Positions 9,876 to 18,053 of a stretch of DNA of 53,540 nucleotides are shown here, in pieces (within the stretch, counting starts at the first letter, position 1; each line of letters begins with the position of its first letter). A program made the position numbers and the translations under genes. The stretch is from Thermoanaerobaculum aquaticum (GTDB taxonomy: Bacteria; Acidobacteriota; UBA4820). The stretch lies in NCBI GenBank assembly GCA_020722885.1, contig DYJZ01000003.1, positions 1 through 53,540 on the forward strand, in the 5' to 3' direction. The notes below the pieces were generated by a model. The model ran no database searches and was not told the origin of the DNA. It saw nothing but the letters and a program-made list of their open reading frames with translations.

Positions 9876-11033
9876 ATGAAAAAACTCTTTGTAACTATTT
9901 TTCTTCTTTCCTTTACTCTTTTTGTCTTTGCTAGCAATTGGAACGATAAGCTTTTTGAGGCAGTAAAAAATGGCGATTTAAAAACCGTTGAAAAAGCGAT
10001 AAAGAAAGGCACTGATGTTAATGCAAAGGACAAAGACGGCTTCACGGTGCTGATGAAGGCTGCTGCAAATGGTTACAAAGACATCTGCGAACTTCTTATT
10101 TCAAAAGGTGCCGATGTGAATGCAAAAAACAAAGATGGCAGGACAGCGCTGGACCTGGCAAAAGAAAAAAACAACAAGGCTATAGCAGAACTTTTGATTT
10201 CAAAAGGCGCAGCTGACCCAATGGCAAAGCCAACTGAGAAGCCGCCCATGGAACTGGCTAAATTAAATAAAAACAAGAAAGAAGAGCCCAAGGCAGAAAC
10301 TAAGGAACCGATACAGGTTGCCCAGAACGTTCCAAAAGATAGCAAGAAGCTGAGCCAGGACCAGGGGGCTGGAGAAGTAAAAAAGGAATTGACATTAACT
10401 TTGAAAGAATATGATGAGGTCGGTCAAGTAATGCAGAAACTCATCGAAAAGAAAGAGGTTCGGGAAGTTCATTTAAACGTTGAGCCTAAAGCCGGGAATT
10501 ATGTAACTCAAGCCGAAGAGTGGACAATCTCTTACGAGCAGGGGGGTCCTGGCAATATGTTTACTAAAGGTGTAATTACCAATAAGTATGGCATAGAAAC
10601 TTCTGCCGAGTTCTTTATTTCGATGGCAGTTACAAATTTGGCTATGGAAACTGATCAGGTAGACTGTACTTTCCTTAAAATTTTTACTGTCATAAGACCT
10701 GATGATAGAAGCCAAACTGCATTGATTATTTCAGATAAAGTTGGTGCTGTGTTTTTCACCCTTAATGGGAATAAGAGAATTGTGCGCACTGGGTTCAGTG
10801 CAGGTGACGCTAAAATCGATAAAACACCAAGAATCGATCTTGACGTTGGTTTTGACGAGTATGGCGGCTATATAGACGTGAATGTATCAGATGAAAATGC
10901 AAGACAGAAACTGGCTGATGGCAAGGAAGCTCGTTTGGTGTATAGTGCCGTTTACCCCACGAACGAAGATAATCCGATAGCTCGCCCCCGCATCAGGTTA
11001 CCAACCGTGTTTGTAATCGTGAATGGCGAATAG
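9876..11033 (+). CDS. Secreted ankyrin-repeat protein with an unknown C-terminal domain
   Basis: The 385-residue protein starts with a clear signal peptide (MKKLFVTIFLLSFTLFVFAS, cleavage after about residue 20). Three ankyrin repeats follow at about residues 22-53, 54-86 and 87-116, with consensus phrases such as KDGFTVLMKAAANGYKDIC and LLISKGADVNAKNKDG. A Lys/Glu/Pro-rich linker runs to about residue 165. The remaining 220 residues are a predicted beta-rich domain that I do not recognise. It is probably periplasmic or extracellular, where ankyrin repeats bind protein partners. It has a near-perfect ribosome binding site (AAAGGAGGTCAA). Its stop overlaps the start region of the next ORF, so the two are probably coupled. 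Composition is richer in GC than the flanking housekeeping genes. Confidence 0.85.
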   Translation: MKKLFVTIFLLSFTLFVFASNWNDKLFEAVKNGDLKTVEKAIKKGTDVNAKDKDGFTVLMKAAANGYKDICELLISKGADVNAKNKDGRTALDLAKEKNNKAIAELLISKGAADPMAKPTEKPPMELAKLNKNKKEEPKAETKEPIQVAQNVPKDSKKLSQDQGAGEVKKELTLTLKEYDEVGQVMQKLIEKKEVREVHLNVEPKAGNYVTQAEEWTISYEQGGPGNMFTKGVITNKYGIETSAEFFISMAVTNLAMETDQVDCTFLKIFTVIRPDDRSQTALIISDKVGAVFFTLNGNKRIVRTGFSAGDAKIDKTPRIDLDVGFDEYGGYIDVNVSDENARQKLADGKEARLVYSAVYPTNEDNPIARPRIRLPTVFVIVNGE

Positions 11034-11874
11034 AATGGCGGGATCTTGGCAGAAAACTAGCCGTGAGGTTTCGGGAGCACCTTTAGATTCGGGAACATCT
11101 TTAGATTCTATTTTTGTGGTTTTACAGGCTACAGGTATGGACCGATCTTTATTTACCACTAATGGCACTATCGATAAAGCTAAACTAGTTGTTCTACTGG
11201 AAAAAGAATATGGTAAATATGGTCCCAAAAATGGTGGTTGGAGCGCCTTCGTTGATAGTTTAATAGAACTGAGTCAAAATCAAGCAAACGTTTCATTAGA
11301 CTACCAAAAAGCCCAAAAAGCCGCAGGTTTAACAGCTACGTTGGAAGAATCAATAGCAGCAAAGCTCGATGACGAGGCTGCAAAATCTACATCTCGAAAA
11401 GAGAAAATCCGTTTAGAAAATGAAGCTGCAAAACATGAAGGTTCAGCTACCTTTAATCGCACGAAAGAGAAAGCTACATGTCCTGAAGAAATAGCCAGAA
11501 TTGATAAGGACGAAAAACACTTTCTTTTCTTAATCGAAACGAATCAACTTAAAACTGCAGAAGACATTAGGAATTACATGCTCTCTACTTCTTACGCGTC
11601 GGAATTCAAAACTGTTGTTTCTGAGGTCAACCAAATAATATCTCAACTTACTGCCGAAGTGGGGCATAGTGCGGCAAGCCGACAGGAAAACTTAGGCATC
11701 CAATCGACAGAGGAAGGCATAAAGAGTGGCACAGAAAAAAGCACTGAAAAGGAAACCGCAATTGGTCCACTTCTAGATACTGGTGAAGCTGAGACCGAAA
11801 AAGGAAAAAAGAGCGACAAGAAGCCTCTGTGGGCCGAGTATATTCCAAAGAAGAACCACACGGAAGCTTCTTAG
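11023..11874 (+). CDS. Hypothetical hydrophilic protein coupled to the ankyrin protein
   Basis: This 283-residue protein has no signal peptide and no membrane segment. An N-terminal part (residues 1-100) contains a globular stretch around LFTTNGTIDKAKLVVLLEKEYG. A Lys/Glu/Ala-rich, likely helical or coiled-coil middle follows (about 100-215), then a low-complexity acidic and Ser/Thr tail with repeated TEKE/EKG-type words. The start overlaps the ankyrin gene by 11 bases; an ATG at 11035 is the alternative, and neither has a clear ribosome binding site, which fits translational coupling. I recognise no family. Pairing with a secreted ankyrin protein suggests functional linkage, for example a cytoplasmic partner, but this is inference. 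Confidence 0.65.
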   Translation: MANRMAGSWQKTSREVSGAPLDSGTSLDSIFVVLQATGMDRSLFTTNGTIDKAKLVVLLEKEYGKYGPKNGGWSAFVDSLIELSQNQANVSLDYQKAQKAAGLTATLEESIAAKLDDEAAKSTSRKEKIRLENEAAKHEGSATFNRTKEKATCPEEIARIDKDEKHFLFLIETNQLKTAEDIRNYMLSTSYASEFKTVVSEVNQIISQLTAEVGHSAASRQENLGIQSTEEGIKSGTEKSTEKETAIGPLLDTGEAETEKGKKSDKKPLWAEYIPKKNHTEAS

Positions 11875-11904
11875 TTTCTATTAAGCTTGGAAAGGTGTTT
11901 TCAA

Positions 11905-12549
11905 ATGAAATTCTTCCTGGATTCAGCGAATGTGGAAAAAATCAAGAATGCAGTAGGATTAGGGCTGTGCGACGGCGTTACTACTAATCCAACGATAATA
12001 ATGAAGGAGGGAAAGGAGCAGAAATCCGTAATTTTGGAAATAGCAAAAATAATGAAGGGCCCGCTCAGCGTGGAAGGGATAGGGGAAACCGCTGAGCAGA
12101 TGGTAAAGGACGGGGAGGAATTCGCGAAATGGGCTCCTAATGCGGTTGTGAAGATTCCGATGACCGCGGAAGGGCTGAAGGCGGTAAGGATTCTGGAGAA
12201 AAAAGGGATAAAGACAAACGTTACTTTGGTATTTTCCGCTTCACAGGCGCTTCTTGCAGCAAAGGCAGGCGCATCTTTTGTCTCTCCTTTTGTCGGAAGA
12301 TTGGACGATATTGGGCAGGATGGGATGAAAGTAGTTGAGGATATCGCCCAGATTTACAGGAATTACGGATTCAAGACCGAAATAATAGTGGCTTCGGTAA
12401 GAAGCACAGCCCATGTGGAACGGGCTGCGAAATGCGGCGCACATATAGCTACAATTCCCCCTAAAGTGTTCGAGGAGATGTTTAGGCACCAGCTTACTGA
12501 CAGGGGAATAGCCAGGTTTTTGGAAGATTACAAAAAAGCCAAAAAATAG
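11905..12549 (+). CDS. Transaldolase / fructose-6-phosphate aldolase (FSA-type), archaeal-looking
   Basis: This is a 214-residue TIM-barrel enzyme of the short transaldolase/FSA family, which transfers or releases dihydroxyacetone units from sugar phosphates. Motifs are MKFFLDSANVEKI, DGVTTNPTIIMKEG, VVKIPMT with the Schiff-base lysine at about residue 83, GIKTNVTLVFS, SPFVGRLDDIG, VASVRSTAHV and ATIPPKVFEEM. The ATG at 11905 gives the canonical N-terminus. The tail ends near HQLTDRGIARFLEDYKK, as in the TalC/FSA group. Composition (AGG/AGA arginine, more GC) differs from flanking bacterial genes, and the following genes look archaeal, so this is probably transferred or mis-joined DNA. FSA and transaldolase activities cannot be separated by eye. 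Confidence 0.88.
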   Translation: MKFFLDSANVEKIKNAVGLGLCDGVTTNPTIIMKEGKEQKSVILEIAKIMKGPLSVEGIGETAEQMVKDGEEFAKWAPNAVVKIPMTAEGLKAVRILEKKGIKTNVTLVFSASQALLAAKAGASFVSPFVGRLDDIGQDGMKVVEDIAQIYRNYGFKTEIIVASVRSTAHVERAAKCGAHIATIPPKVFEEMFRHQLTDRGIARFLEDYKKAKK

Positions 12550-12573
12550 CCTCCTTTTAAGCTCAATCCAAAC

Positions 12574-12582
12574 CTTTTTATA
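12574..12582 (+). promoter_or_regulatory. Archaeal-type TATA box candidate
   Basis: CTTTTTATA lies 47 bases upstream of the ATG of the small HTH gene in a short intergenic gap, with no good bacterial -35 element at the right distance. T-rich TTTATA boxes are typical of archaeal promoters. Together with the neighbouring gene content this supports an archaeal origin of the segment. It is a weak motif on its own. Confidence 0.4.
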
Positions 12583-12629
12583 CATCTTTGCCTAAATTAG
12601 TTATTAGTTGATAACTAAAGGTGATTAAT

Positions 12630-12905
12630 ATGACTAAAGGAGTGCAGATAACAATCCAGCATTCGCCCACTCTCAATACAGTGCTCATGGTTGAAAATGC
12701 CATAAGGAACGCAAAGTACAGCGTGGTTACGGTCGCGCAGATAAAGAGGATGCTTCCGAAGCAGGTCAACCACAATACGCTCATGACGGTGCTTGCATAC
12801 CTCGAGGAGAGCAACAAGATAGCTGTAACCCTTAAAGGGATAACCTGGATTCACAATCCGAACCCGAACCTGAGAAAAGCGATTGCAAAGGGAATGGAAA
12901 TATGA
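12630..12905 (+). CDS. Small winged-helix-like protein, probable antitoxin of an archaeal RelE-like pair
   Basis: This is a 91-residue protein (MTKGVQITIQHSPTLNTVLM onwards) with a predicted helix-turn-helix/winged-helix core: VENAIRNAKYSVVTVAQIKR as the first helices, QVNHNTLMTVLAYLEESNK as the likely recognition helix, and GITWIHNPNP as the wing. The ATG at 12630 has AGGTGATT just upstream. From memory, similar short proteins occur in archaea directly before a RelE/ParE-like gene, the arrangement seen here. The stop overlaps the next start (ATGA). It is most likely a DNA-binding antitoxin or regulator; family assignment needs a search. Confidence 0.6.
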   Translation: MTKGVQITIQHSPTLNTVLMVENAIRNAKYSVVTVAQIKRMLPKQVNHNTLMTVLAYLEESNKIAVTLKGITWIHNPNPNLRKAIAKGMEI

Positions 12906-13036
12906 AAACAGTAAGGTTGTGTTCCCCTGAAGCCGAGGAGGTTTACAAATATTTGAATGAGCATGCTGCGCACTCCAAGAGCGAGCGAACATTCCTCAAC
13001 GCAGTAAACAAGAAAATCGAATTAATGAAACAATGA
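12902..13036 (+). pseudogene. Truncated RelE-like toxin gene (first 44 codons only)
   Basis: The frame overlaps the HTH gene stop by four bases (ATGA), as in a toxin-antitoxin operon. It encodes 44 residues with PEAEEVYKYLNEHA, SKSERTFLNAVNKKIELMK and then an abrupt stop. This resembles the N-terminal helices of archaeal RelE-like toxins of about 100 residues, in which the 'NKKIELIK' stretch leads into the beta-sheet that carries the catalytic residues. All of that part is missing. Beyond 13036 the sequence changes to intergenic DNA and bacterial-type repeats. The toxin is therefore cut at a recombination or assembly junction and would be inactive. Confidence 0.55.
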
Positions 13037-13127
13037 GAGTCAGGACTTTAGTCTTGAATTGTCAAGTCTGAAACTGTAGTATCTATCTATAAAATAAAGC
13101 TATTCCTGGATTGCTAGGAAGCCTGAA

Positions 13128-13270
13128 ACCTGTCATTCCGACTACATCTTAGAAGCATTGACAAAGAAAGGAATCTTCCTCACTTCCAAAATAAGGAAGA
13201 TTGCTTCGAAAGACAAGGCTACGAAGGAGCACTCTCAATGACAGGTTACCTCTGCTCGCAATGACTGCTA
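13128..13270 (+). repeat. Dispersed mosaic repeat units
   Basis: This region holds TGTCATTCCGACTACATC, GGAATCTTCCTC, then GGAAGATTGCTTCGAAAGAC and GAGCACTCTCAATGACAGG in opposite orientation, followed by GCTCGCAATGACTGC. These are the same units as at 39.5 kb. It forms the right border of the ankyrin/archaeal island. The rest of the gap (13037-13127 and 13271-13465) has no gene that I can see. Confidence 0.75.
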
Positions 13271-13465
13271 AAAACTTAAAAATGAATTTGTATTGCTGCC
13301 TTTGCTCCTCAAAAGTTTCAAATGTTGTGGACTTCCACATTTTCTTGACTTTTTTGGGTTTTGCCTGTAATATAGGAACTCTTCCTGATGAGAAGTTTTT
13401 AAACTCAGAAGGAAACTTTTTATGGCTTTAAATCGCAATAAATTATTTTTTGAGGGGGAAGGAAT

Positions 13466-14713
13466 ATGAATGTTTTTGTTTTAAACACAGGAAGTTCTTC
13501 AGTTAAATTTCAGATTATCACAACCGATCTTGACCTTTTTGAGAATGACGCAGATGAAATGGTAGCAAAAGGTCTAATTGAAAGAATTGGAAAGGAAGAT
13601 GCAATTTTCACTTTAGAGGCAATTGGAAGTGAGCCCGTAAGAGGAACAGAATCAATACACGACCACAGAGAGGCAATTCTTAAAATCAAAAATTGGGTAG
13701 AATCAAAAGAGACAAAAATTAAAGGTGTTAATGGATGGAAAGACATTAACGCAGTAGGGCACAGACTTGTTCACGGTGGTGAAAAGTTTACAAGGTCTGT
13801 TCTCATTACTCCTGAAGTTATTGAGAAGATGGAGGAATGCTCAGACCTTGCTCCTTTGCATAACCCTGCAAATCTGAAGGGTGTTGCAGCCTGTTCTGAA
13901 ATTTTTCCTTCAACCATTCCTCAGGTTGGAGTTTTTGATACAGCCTTCCATTCCACTATGCCTGAAGAGTCCTACCTTTATTCAATCCCTTACGAATTTT
14001 ATGAAAAATACAGAATCAGAAGATACGGCTTCCATGGTACATCGCACAGGTATGTGGCATACAGATACAGAAAATTAACTCAAACCCCACGAGAAAAAAC
14101 AAACATAATTACAATTCATCTCGGTAATGGTTCTTCAATGACTGCAATAAAAAATGGATATTCAATCTTCAACAGTATGGGAATGACCCCTGTGGAAGGT
14201 CTGATTATGGGGACAAGAAGTGGAGATATTGATGCAGGAATTATTGAATATCTCTACAGAAAGGGAATGGGAGAGCTTCCCGATATAATGAATATCCTTC
14301 AGAAGAAGAGTGGAATGCTTGGTATTTCAGGAATTAGCAATGATATGAGAGATATAGAAAAAGCGGCTGCAGATGGGAACAAAAGGGCTCAACTTGCCCT
14401 TAAAATGTTCGCTTTCAGAGTAAAGAAATACATAGGTGCCTGTTTTGCCCAGATGGGTGGCACTGACGCTATTATTTTTACCGGTGGCATAGGTGAAAAC
14501 GATGTTCTTTCGAGGGAAATGATATGTGAAGGGCTGGAATGCCTCGGAATAATACTCGACAAAAACCTTAATAATCAGGCACAGAAGGGCAAATGTATGA
14601 GAATTTCAAAAGAGGAGAGTTCCTGTCATATTTGGGTAATTCCAACAAATGAAGAACTTGTAATTGCAAGAGACACTGTGAGAGTTGTAAAAGATGCTCC
14701 GAGAGAATGGTAG
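13466..14713 (+). CDS. ackA: Acetate kinase
   Basis: AckA transfers phosphate between acetyl phosphate and ADP, making ATP and acetate at the end of fermentation (or the reverse for acetate use). The 415-residue protein has full family length and the ASKHA-fold signatures MNVFVLNTGSSSVKFQI, VGHRLVHGGEKF, VFDTAFHSTMPEE, YGFHGTSHRYVA, ITIHLGNGSSMTAI, GLIMGTRSGDIDAG and IIFTGGIGEND. GAGGGGGAAGGAAT precedes the ATG. pta follows after nine bases and thiD after that, all on the plus strand. The sequence is complete and unremarkable. Confidence 0.96.
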   Translation: MNVFVLNTGSSSVKFQIITTDLDLFENDADEMVAKGLIERIGKEDAIFTLEAIGSEPVRGTESIHDHREAILKIKNWVESKETKIKGVNGWKDINAVGHRLVHGGEKFTRSVLITPEVIEKMEECSDLAPLHNPANLKGVAACSEIFPSTIPQVGVFDTAFHSTMPEESYLYSIPYEFYEKYRIRRYGFHGTSHRYVAYRYRKLTQTPREKTNIITIHLGNGSSMTAIKNGYSIFNSMGMTPVEGLIMGTRSGDIDAGIIEYLYRKGMGELPDIMNILQKKSGMLGISGISNDMRDIEKAAADGNKRAQLALKMFAFRVKKYIGACFAQMGGTDAIIFTGGIGENDVLSREMICEGLECLGIILDKNLNNQAQKGKCMRISKEESSCHIWVIPTNEELVIARDTVRVVKDAPREW

Positions 14714-14722
14714 GAAGAAGAA

Positions 14723-15703
14723 ATGGCTGAAAATAATTTTGTAAAATCAATAAGAGAAAAGGCTTCAAAAAGATTCCTTAAGGTGGCTTTTCCAGATGCT
14801 GAAGACCTGAGAACTTTGGTTTGTGCAAGAACATTAATTGAAGAAAAAATAGGTGTTCCTGTTTTAGTAGGAAGTAGCGAAACAATTTTTAAAGTTGCAA
14901 ATGAAAACAGTGTGGATATTAAAGAAATTGAAATCATCGACCCCTTAAAGTCAGATTTAAGGAAGCAATTTTCAACTCTTCTTTTTGAAAAAAGAAAGTC
15001 AAAAGAAATGACTTACAATCAGGCAGAAGAAGCCACAAAAAATCCTCTCTACTTCAGCGGTTTGTTGCTTGCGACAAACAGAGTGGATGAAGTAGTGGGT
15101 GGAAATGTCTCCTCTACAGGAGATATATTAAGAGCCGCAATCCATACAGTAGGTTTTGCAGAGGGGATTAAGACCGTATCAAGTTATTTTATTATGGTTT
15201 TAAAAGAGAGAATGCTATGCTTTGCCGACTGTGCCGTAATTCCTGACCCAACAAATGAACAACTTGCCGACATTGCAATAACTTCTGCAAAAAGTTTTGC
15301 GGCAGTAACAGGTCTTGAGCCAAAAATTGCAATGCTCTCTTTCTCAACAAAAGGGTCTGCAAAACATCCGAGTGTTGATAAAGTTTTAAGCGCTGTTGAT
15401 ATTGTCAAAAAGAGGGCTCCTGAGCTTCTTGTTGATGGAGAAATGCAGGCAGATGCCGCATTGATTCCTTCCATCGGAGAAAGGAAATGCAAGGGAAGTC
15501 CTGTGGCAGGACAGGCAAATGTTCTTATTTTTCCAGACCTCGATGCAGGTAACATTTCATATAAACTTGTTGAAAGACTTGCTGGCGCCCTTGCTGTTGG
15601 ACCAATTATTCAGGGATTGGCTAAACCCTATTGCGACCTATCGAGAGGGTGTTCTTCTGATGATATGGTAAATGTCGCCGCCTTATGCTCATTGATGGTA
15701 TAA
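14723..15703 (+). CDS. pta: Phosphate acetyltransferase
   Basis: Pta converts acetyl-CoA and phosphate to acetyl phosphate and CoA, the step before acetate kinase. The 326-residue protein is the short, single-domain form: [99 protein letters not shown] and a C-terminal [10 protein letters not shown]. It lies nine bases after ackA with its own AGGAAGAAGA site. The pairing with ackA points to substrate-level phosphorylation from acetyl-CoA. Phosphate butyryltransferase is the alternative family, but the context favours Pta. Confidence 0.94.
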   Translation: MAENNFVKSIREKASKRFLKVAFPDAEDLRTLVCARTLIEEKIGVPVLVGSSETIFKVANENSVDIKEIEIIDPLKSDLRKQFSTLLFEKRKSKEMTYNQAEEATKNPLYFSGLLLATNRVDEVVGGNVSSTGDILRAAIHTVGFAEGIKTVSSYFIMVLKERMLCFADCAVIPDPTNEQLADIAITSAKSFAAVTGLEPKIAMLSFSTKGSAKHPSVDKVLSAVDIVKKRAPELLVDGEMQADAALIPSIGERKCKGSPVAGQANVLIFPDLDAGNISYKLVERLAGALAVGPIIQGLAKPYCDLSRGCSSDDMVNVAALCSLMV

Positions 15704-15713
15704 AGGAGATGAA

Positions 15714-16502
15714 ATGAATAGAACTATTTTAACGATAGGCCCCTTTGATTCCAGCGGAGCAACCGGGATTATAGCAGACATCAAGACTTTTCAAACATTC
15801 AGAGTTTACGGTGCTCCTGTTGCCACAAGCGTAATTGCTCAGAATACTCAGGGAATTCAGGCGGTTTTTCCAGTACCTATGGAATTTGTGGGACAGCAAA
15901 TAGAGGCGATTGTTTCTGATATGCCTCTTCATGGGGTAAAGTTAGGTTTTTTGTCTTCTTCATCAAATATCGAAATTATTGCCTCTCTATTAAATGCCTT
16001 GAAGATAAAAGCCCCCATTATGCTTGACCCTGTTATTTATAATCACGAGGGGCAACGACTTCTGCAGCCTGATGGAGTGGAGGCACTTAAAGGGAAACTT
16101 ATTCCTCTTTGCTTTGCTATTACCCCAAACACTGCTGAAGCCAAAGAGCTAAGCGGAGTGGAAATTACTGATATAAACAGCGCAAAAGAGGCAGCAAAAG
16201 TAATTTATCAGCTCGGAGCAAAGAATGTTGTGATAACTGGAGGAGACCTGAAGGAAGTAAGGGCTCTTGATTTGTGGTATGACGGTTCCCACTTTCATAT
16301 TTTTGAAGCGCCGAGAATCTCTTCAAAAAACACCTTAGGCCTTGGGGCTACTTTTTCGTCAATCATCATAGCCCTGATTGCAAGAGGGCTATCAATGGGT
16401 GAAAGCATAGAAAAAGCAAAACAGTATATTGCAAAGGCGATGCAGCATCCTTTCCAGATTGGAAAAGGGCTTGGACCTCTCAACCACACAATTCCGATGT
16501 GA
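15714..16502 (+). CDS. thiD: Hydroxymethylpyrimidine/phosphomethylpyrimidine kinase (ThiD family)
   Basis: ThiD phosphorylates HMP and HMP phosphate to the pyrophosphate used by ThiE. The 262-residue ribokinase-like protein shows FDSSGATGIIADIKTFQ, GAPVATSVIAQNTQG, DMPLHGVKLGFL, MLDPVIYNHEG, AITPNTAEAKELSG, VVITGGDL and a C-terminal GLGATFSSIIIALIARG that replaces the usual GTGCTLSSAIA. The catalytic cysteine position of that loop is thus altered (GLGAT), and the N-terminal GGDPSGGAG is degenerate, so it could be a divergent pyridoxal-type kinase. It has an AAAGGAGATGAA site and follows pta by ten bases. The 3' end overlaps the convergent kinase gene by 23 bases. Confidence 0.8.
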   Translation: MNRTILTIGPFDSSGATGIIADIKTFQTFRVYGAPVATSVIAQNTQGIQAVFPVPMEFVGQQIEAIVSDMPLHGVKLGFLSSSSNIEIIASLLNALKIKAPIMLDPVIYNHEGQRLLQPDGVEALKGKLIPLCFAITPNTAEAKELSGVEITDINSAKEAAKVIYQLGAKNVVITGGDLKEVRALDLWYDGSHFHIFEAPRISSKNTLGLGATFSSIIIALIARGLSMGESIEKAKQYIAKAMQHPFQIGKGLGPLNHTIPM

Positions 16503-17409
16503 CCCTCTTTTGCAGGAATAAAAGATAATCTTTCAAATTTTCACTTTTTACAACTTTCTCTCCAAGAAGTTCATTGAGATAAGAAACGGTTCTTTTAACG
16601 GAAGTGACATATCTAACTTTTTTTCGATAGACAATTTGAAAACCGAATGTTCCAAGTGCTTTGAGGGCTCTTTGTAAAGCAGTTTTTAAAAATTCTCCTT
16701 CTGTCGCATTAAAAATTTTGAGAGCCCTATTTTTAACGGATTGCCTTGCACTTTCCGGGAAATCAAAGTAACCATCCACATACAGGGAAGCATAATCATA
16801 AGTTCTTGGAGCCATCAAGGCGTCCTGATAATCCAGAATAAAAACATTTTCCCCATCAGATACTATATTTTCACTGTGGTAGTCTCTGTGACAGAATGAT
16901 TTTGGAAATGAATCTATCTCTTCAGCAAACAGATGGATTTCTCTTCTAATTTCCTCTCCAACATTTTGATTTGCAAAAACTTCGCAAAAGTGTAAAATAA
17001 AAAAATCTAATTCATATATAATCCTTTTCAGACCAAGAGTTAAAATATTTAAGTTTTTAAGAGAGTCTTCTTTTATTAAAGAAAATTTTTCTGCCTGAGA
17101 GAGAATCAGTTCAAAAACTTTTTCGCGGCAGCCTGATTTTGAAATCAGATTTCCATTTGCAAACTCGGTTACCAAGAAGGAATAATCTCCTTGCGGTAAA
17201 TAAATTATTTGAGGGACAGATATTTCGTTTTTCAAAAGAATTTGGGTAAGTCTATAGAAAGAGTCTCTTTCATCTTTTCCTCCTTCAAAATCTATAAGAA
17301 GAGACTTTTTTCCCTCCCATTTTCCAACATAAAATTTTTTTGTCGAGGCATGCGCCTTCAAAGGCACAAATTCCCCTTTTAAAATAATTTCAGAGAGGGA
17401 TTGTGTCAT
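16480..17409 (-). CDS. AmgK-like sugar kinase (aminoglycoside phosphotransferase fold)
   Basis: This is a 309-residue APH/choline-kinase-fold protein. The catalytic loop is CHRDYHSENIV and the metal-binding loop is ILDYQDALMAPRTYDYASL. QDA.. P.TYD and the later QRALKALGTFGFQ are characteristic of AmgK, the N-acetylmuramate/N-acetylglucosamine anomeric kinase of cell-wall recycling. It is therefore more likely a sugar kinase than an antibiotic-resistance enzyme. Its start overlaps the stop of the YbgF-like lipoprotein by one base (TGATG), so the two are co-translated at the end of the minus-strand stress operon. The usual partner nucleotidyltransferase (MurU) is absent here. Substrate is inferred. 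Confidence 0.75.
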   Translation of the reverse strand: MTQSLSEIILKGEFVPLKAHASTKKFYVGKWEGKKSLLIDFEGGKDERDSFYRLTQILLKNEISVPQIIYLPQGDYSFLVTEFANGNLISKSGCREKVFELILSQAEKFSLIKEDSLKNLNILTLGLKRIIYELDFFILHFCEVFANQNVGEEIRREIHLFAEEIDSFPKSFCHRDYHSENIVSDGENVFILDYQDALMAPRTYDYASLYVDGYFDFPESARQSVKNRALKIFNATEGEFLKTALQRALKALGTFGFQIVYRKKVRYVTSVKRTVSYLNELLGEKVVKSENLKDYLLFLQKRVTSELCG

Positions 17410-18050
17410 CAGTTATTTATTGTTTCTATCTCTTTCAAAAGTTTTTCAGCTTTTTCGGCGGCATCAGAGAAGGGGTAATTCTCCTTAACTTCCTTTAAAA
17501 TTTCAACTCTTTTTTTATTATCGCCAAGTTGTCCGGCACAAAGTGCTGTTTTGTACATAGCATCAGGCACCTTGTTCCCGAAAGGAAAATGCTCTACCAC
17601 GCCTTCAAATGTCTCTTTTGCCTCTTTATATTTTTTTTCACTGTAAAGGCATTCTCCAAGCCAATATTGTGCATTGTCGGCAAGATCACTTTGTGGAAAA
17701 TCTCTTACAAATTGCGCAAAAGAGGTTTCTGCCTCTTCAAGCTTGCCTTCCTTCATAAGTTGCAACCCTTTTTCATATAACGTTGCCGGATCCGATGACA
17801 GGTTTCCAGAATCTTCAATAGCAATCTTTTCTAAATCAACATTTTTTTCAATTTCATTTGACCTTGAAATCTCACTTTTGGTTAATGCATCAATTTTTCT
17901 GGCAAGTTCCTCCTGTTGCCTGGTTAGCTGTTGAACATCCTGGCTCAAACGGTCAACAGACCTTTGAATTTCAGAAGGAGGTTCAAGCATAGAAGCACAT
18001 CCCGCAAAAAAAATCAAAGTGGCTATCAATAATGTCAAACGAATTACCAT
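17409..18050 (-). CDS. YbgF/CpoB-like TPR lipoprotein
   Basis: The 213-residue protein begins with a lipoprotein signal peptide ending in the lipobox IFFAGC (Cys at about residue 17). A coiled-coil region follows (about 27-66: SVDRLSQDVQQLTRQQEELARKI), then three tetratricopeptide repeats at about 88-210 (ATLYEKGLQLMKEGKLEEAE, AQYWLGECLYSEKKYKEAKE, AMYKTALCAGQLGDNKKRVE). This is the layout of YbgF/CpoB, which in Proteobacteria coordinates outer-membrane constriction with peptidoglycan synthesis. No tol-pal genes are adjacent. It sits three bases after dnaJ and overlaps the AmgK-like gene, so envelope functions are read through from the chaperone operon. Confidence 0.85.
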   Translation of the reverse strand: MVIRLTLLIATLIFFAGCASMLEPPSEIQRSVDRLSQDVQQLTRQQEELARKIDALTKSEISRSNEIEKNVDLEKIAIEDSGNLSSDPATLYEKGLQLMKEGKLEEAETSFAQFVRDFPQSDLADNAQYWLGECLYSEKKYKEAKETFEGVVEHFPFGNKVPDAMYKTALCAGQLGDNKKRVEILKEVKENYPFSDAAEKAEKLLKEIETINN

Positions 18051-18053
18051 TTT

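Noticed and set aside
11866-11889. Two AAGCTT (HindIII) sites at the border of the archaeal-like segment, suggesting a cloning junction
   Set aside because: Two six-base sites 18 bases apart can occur by chance and no vector sequence is visible, though the segment may still be an assembly chimera.
16480-17409. Aminoglycoside-resistance phosphotransferase
   Set aside because: The fold is shared, but QDA..P.TYD and QRALKALGTFGFQ fit the AmgK sugar-kinase group better, and the gene lies in an envelope/chaperone operon.
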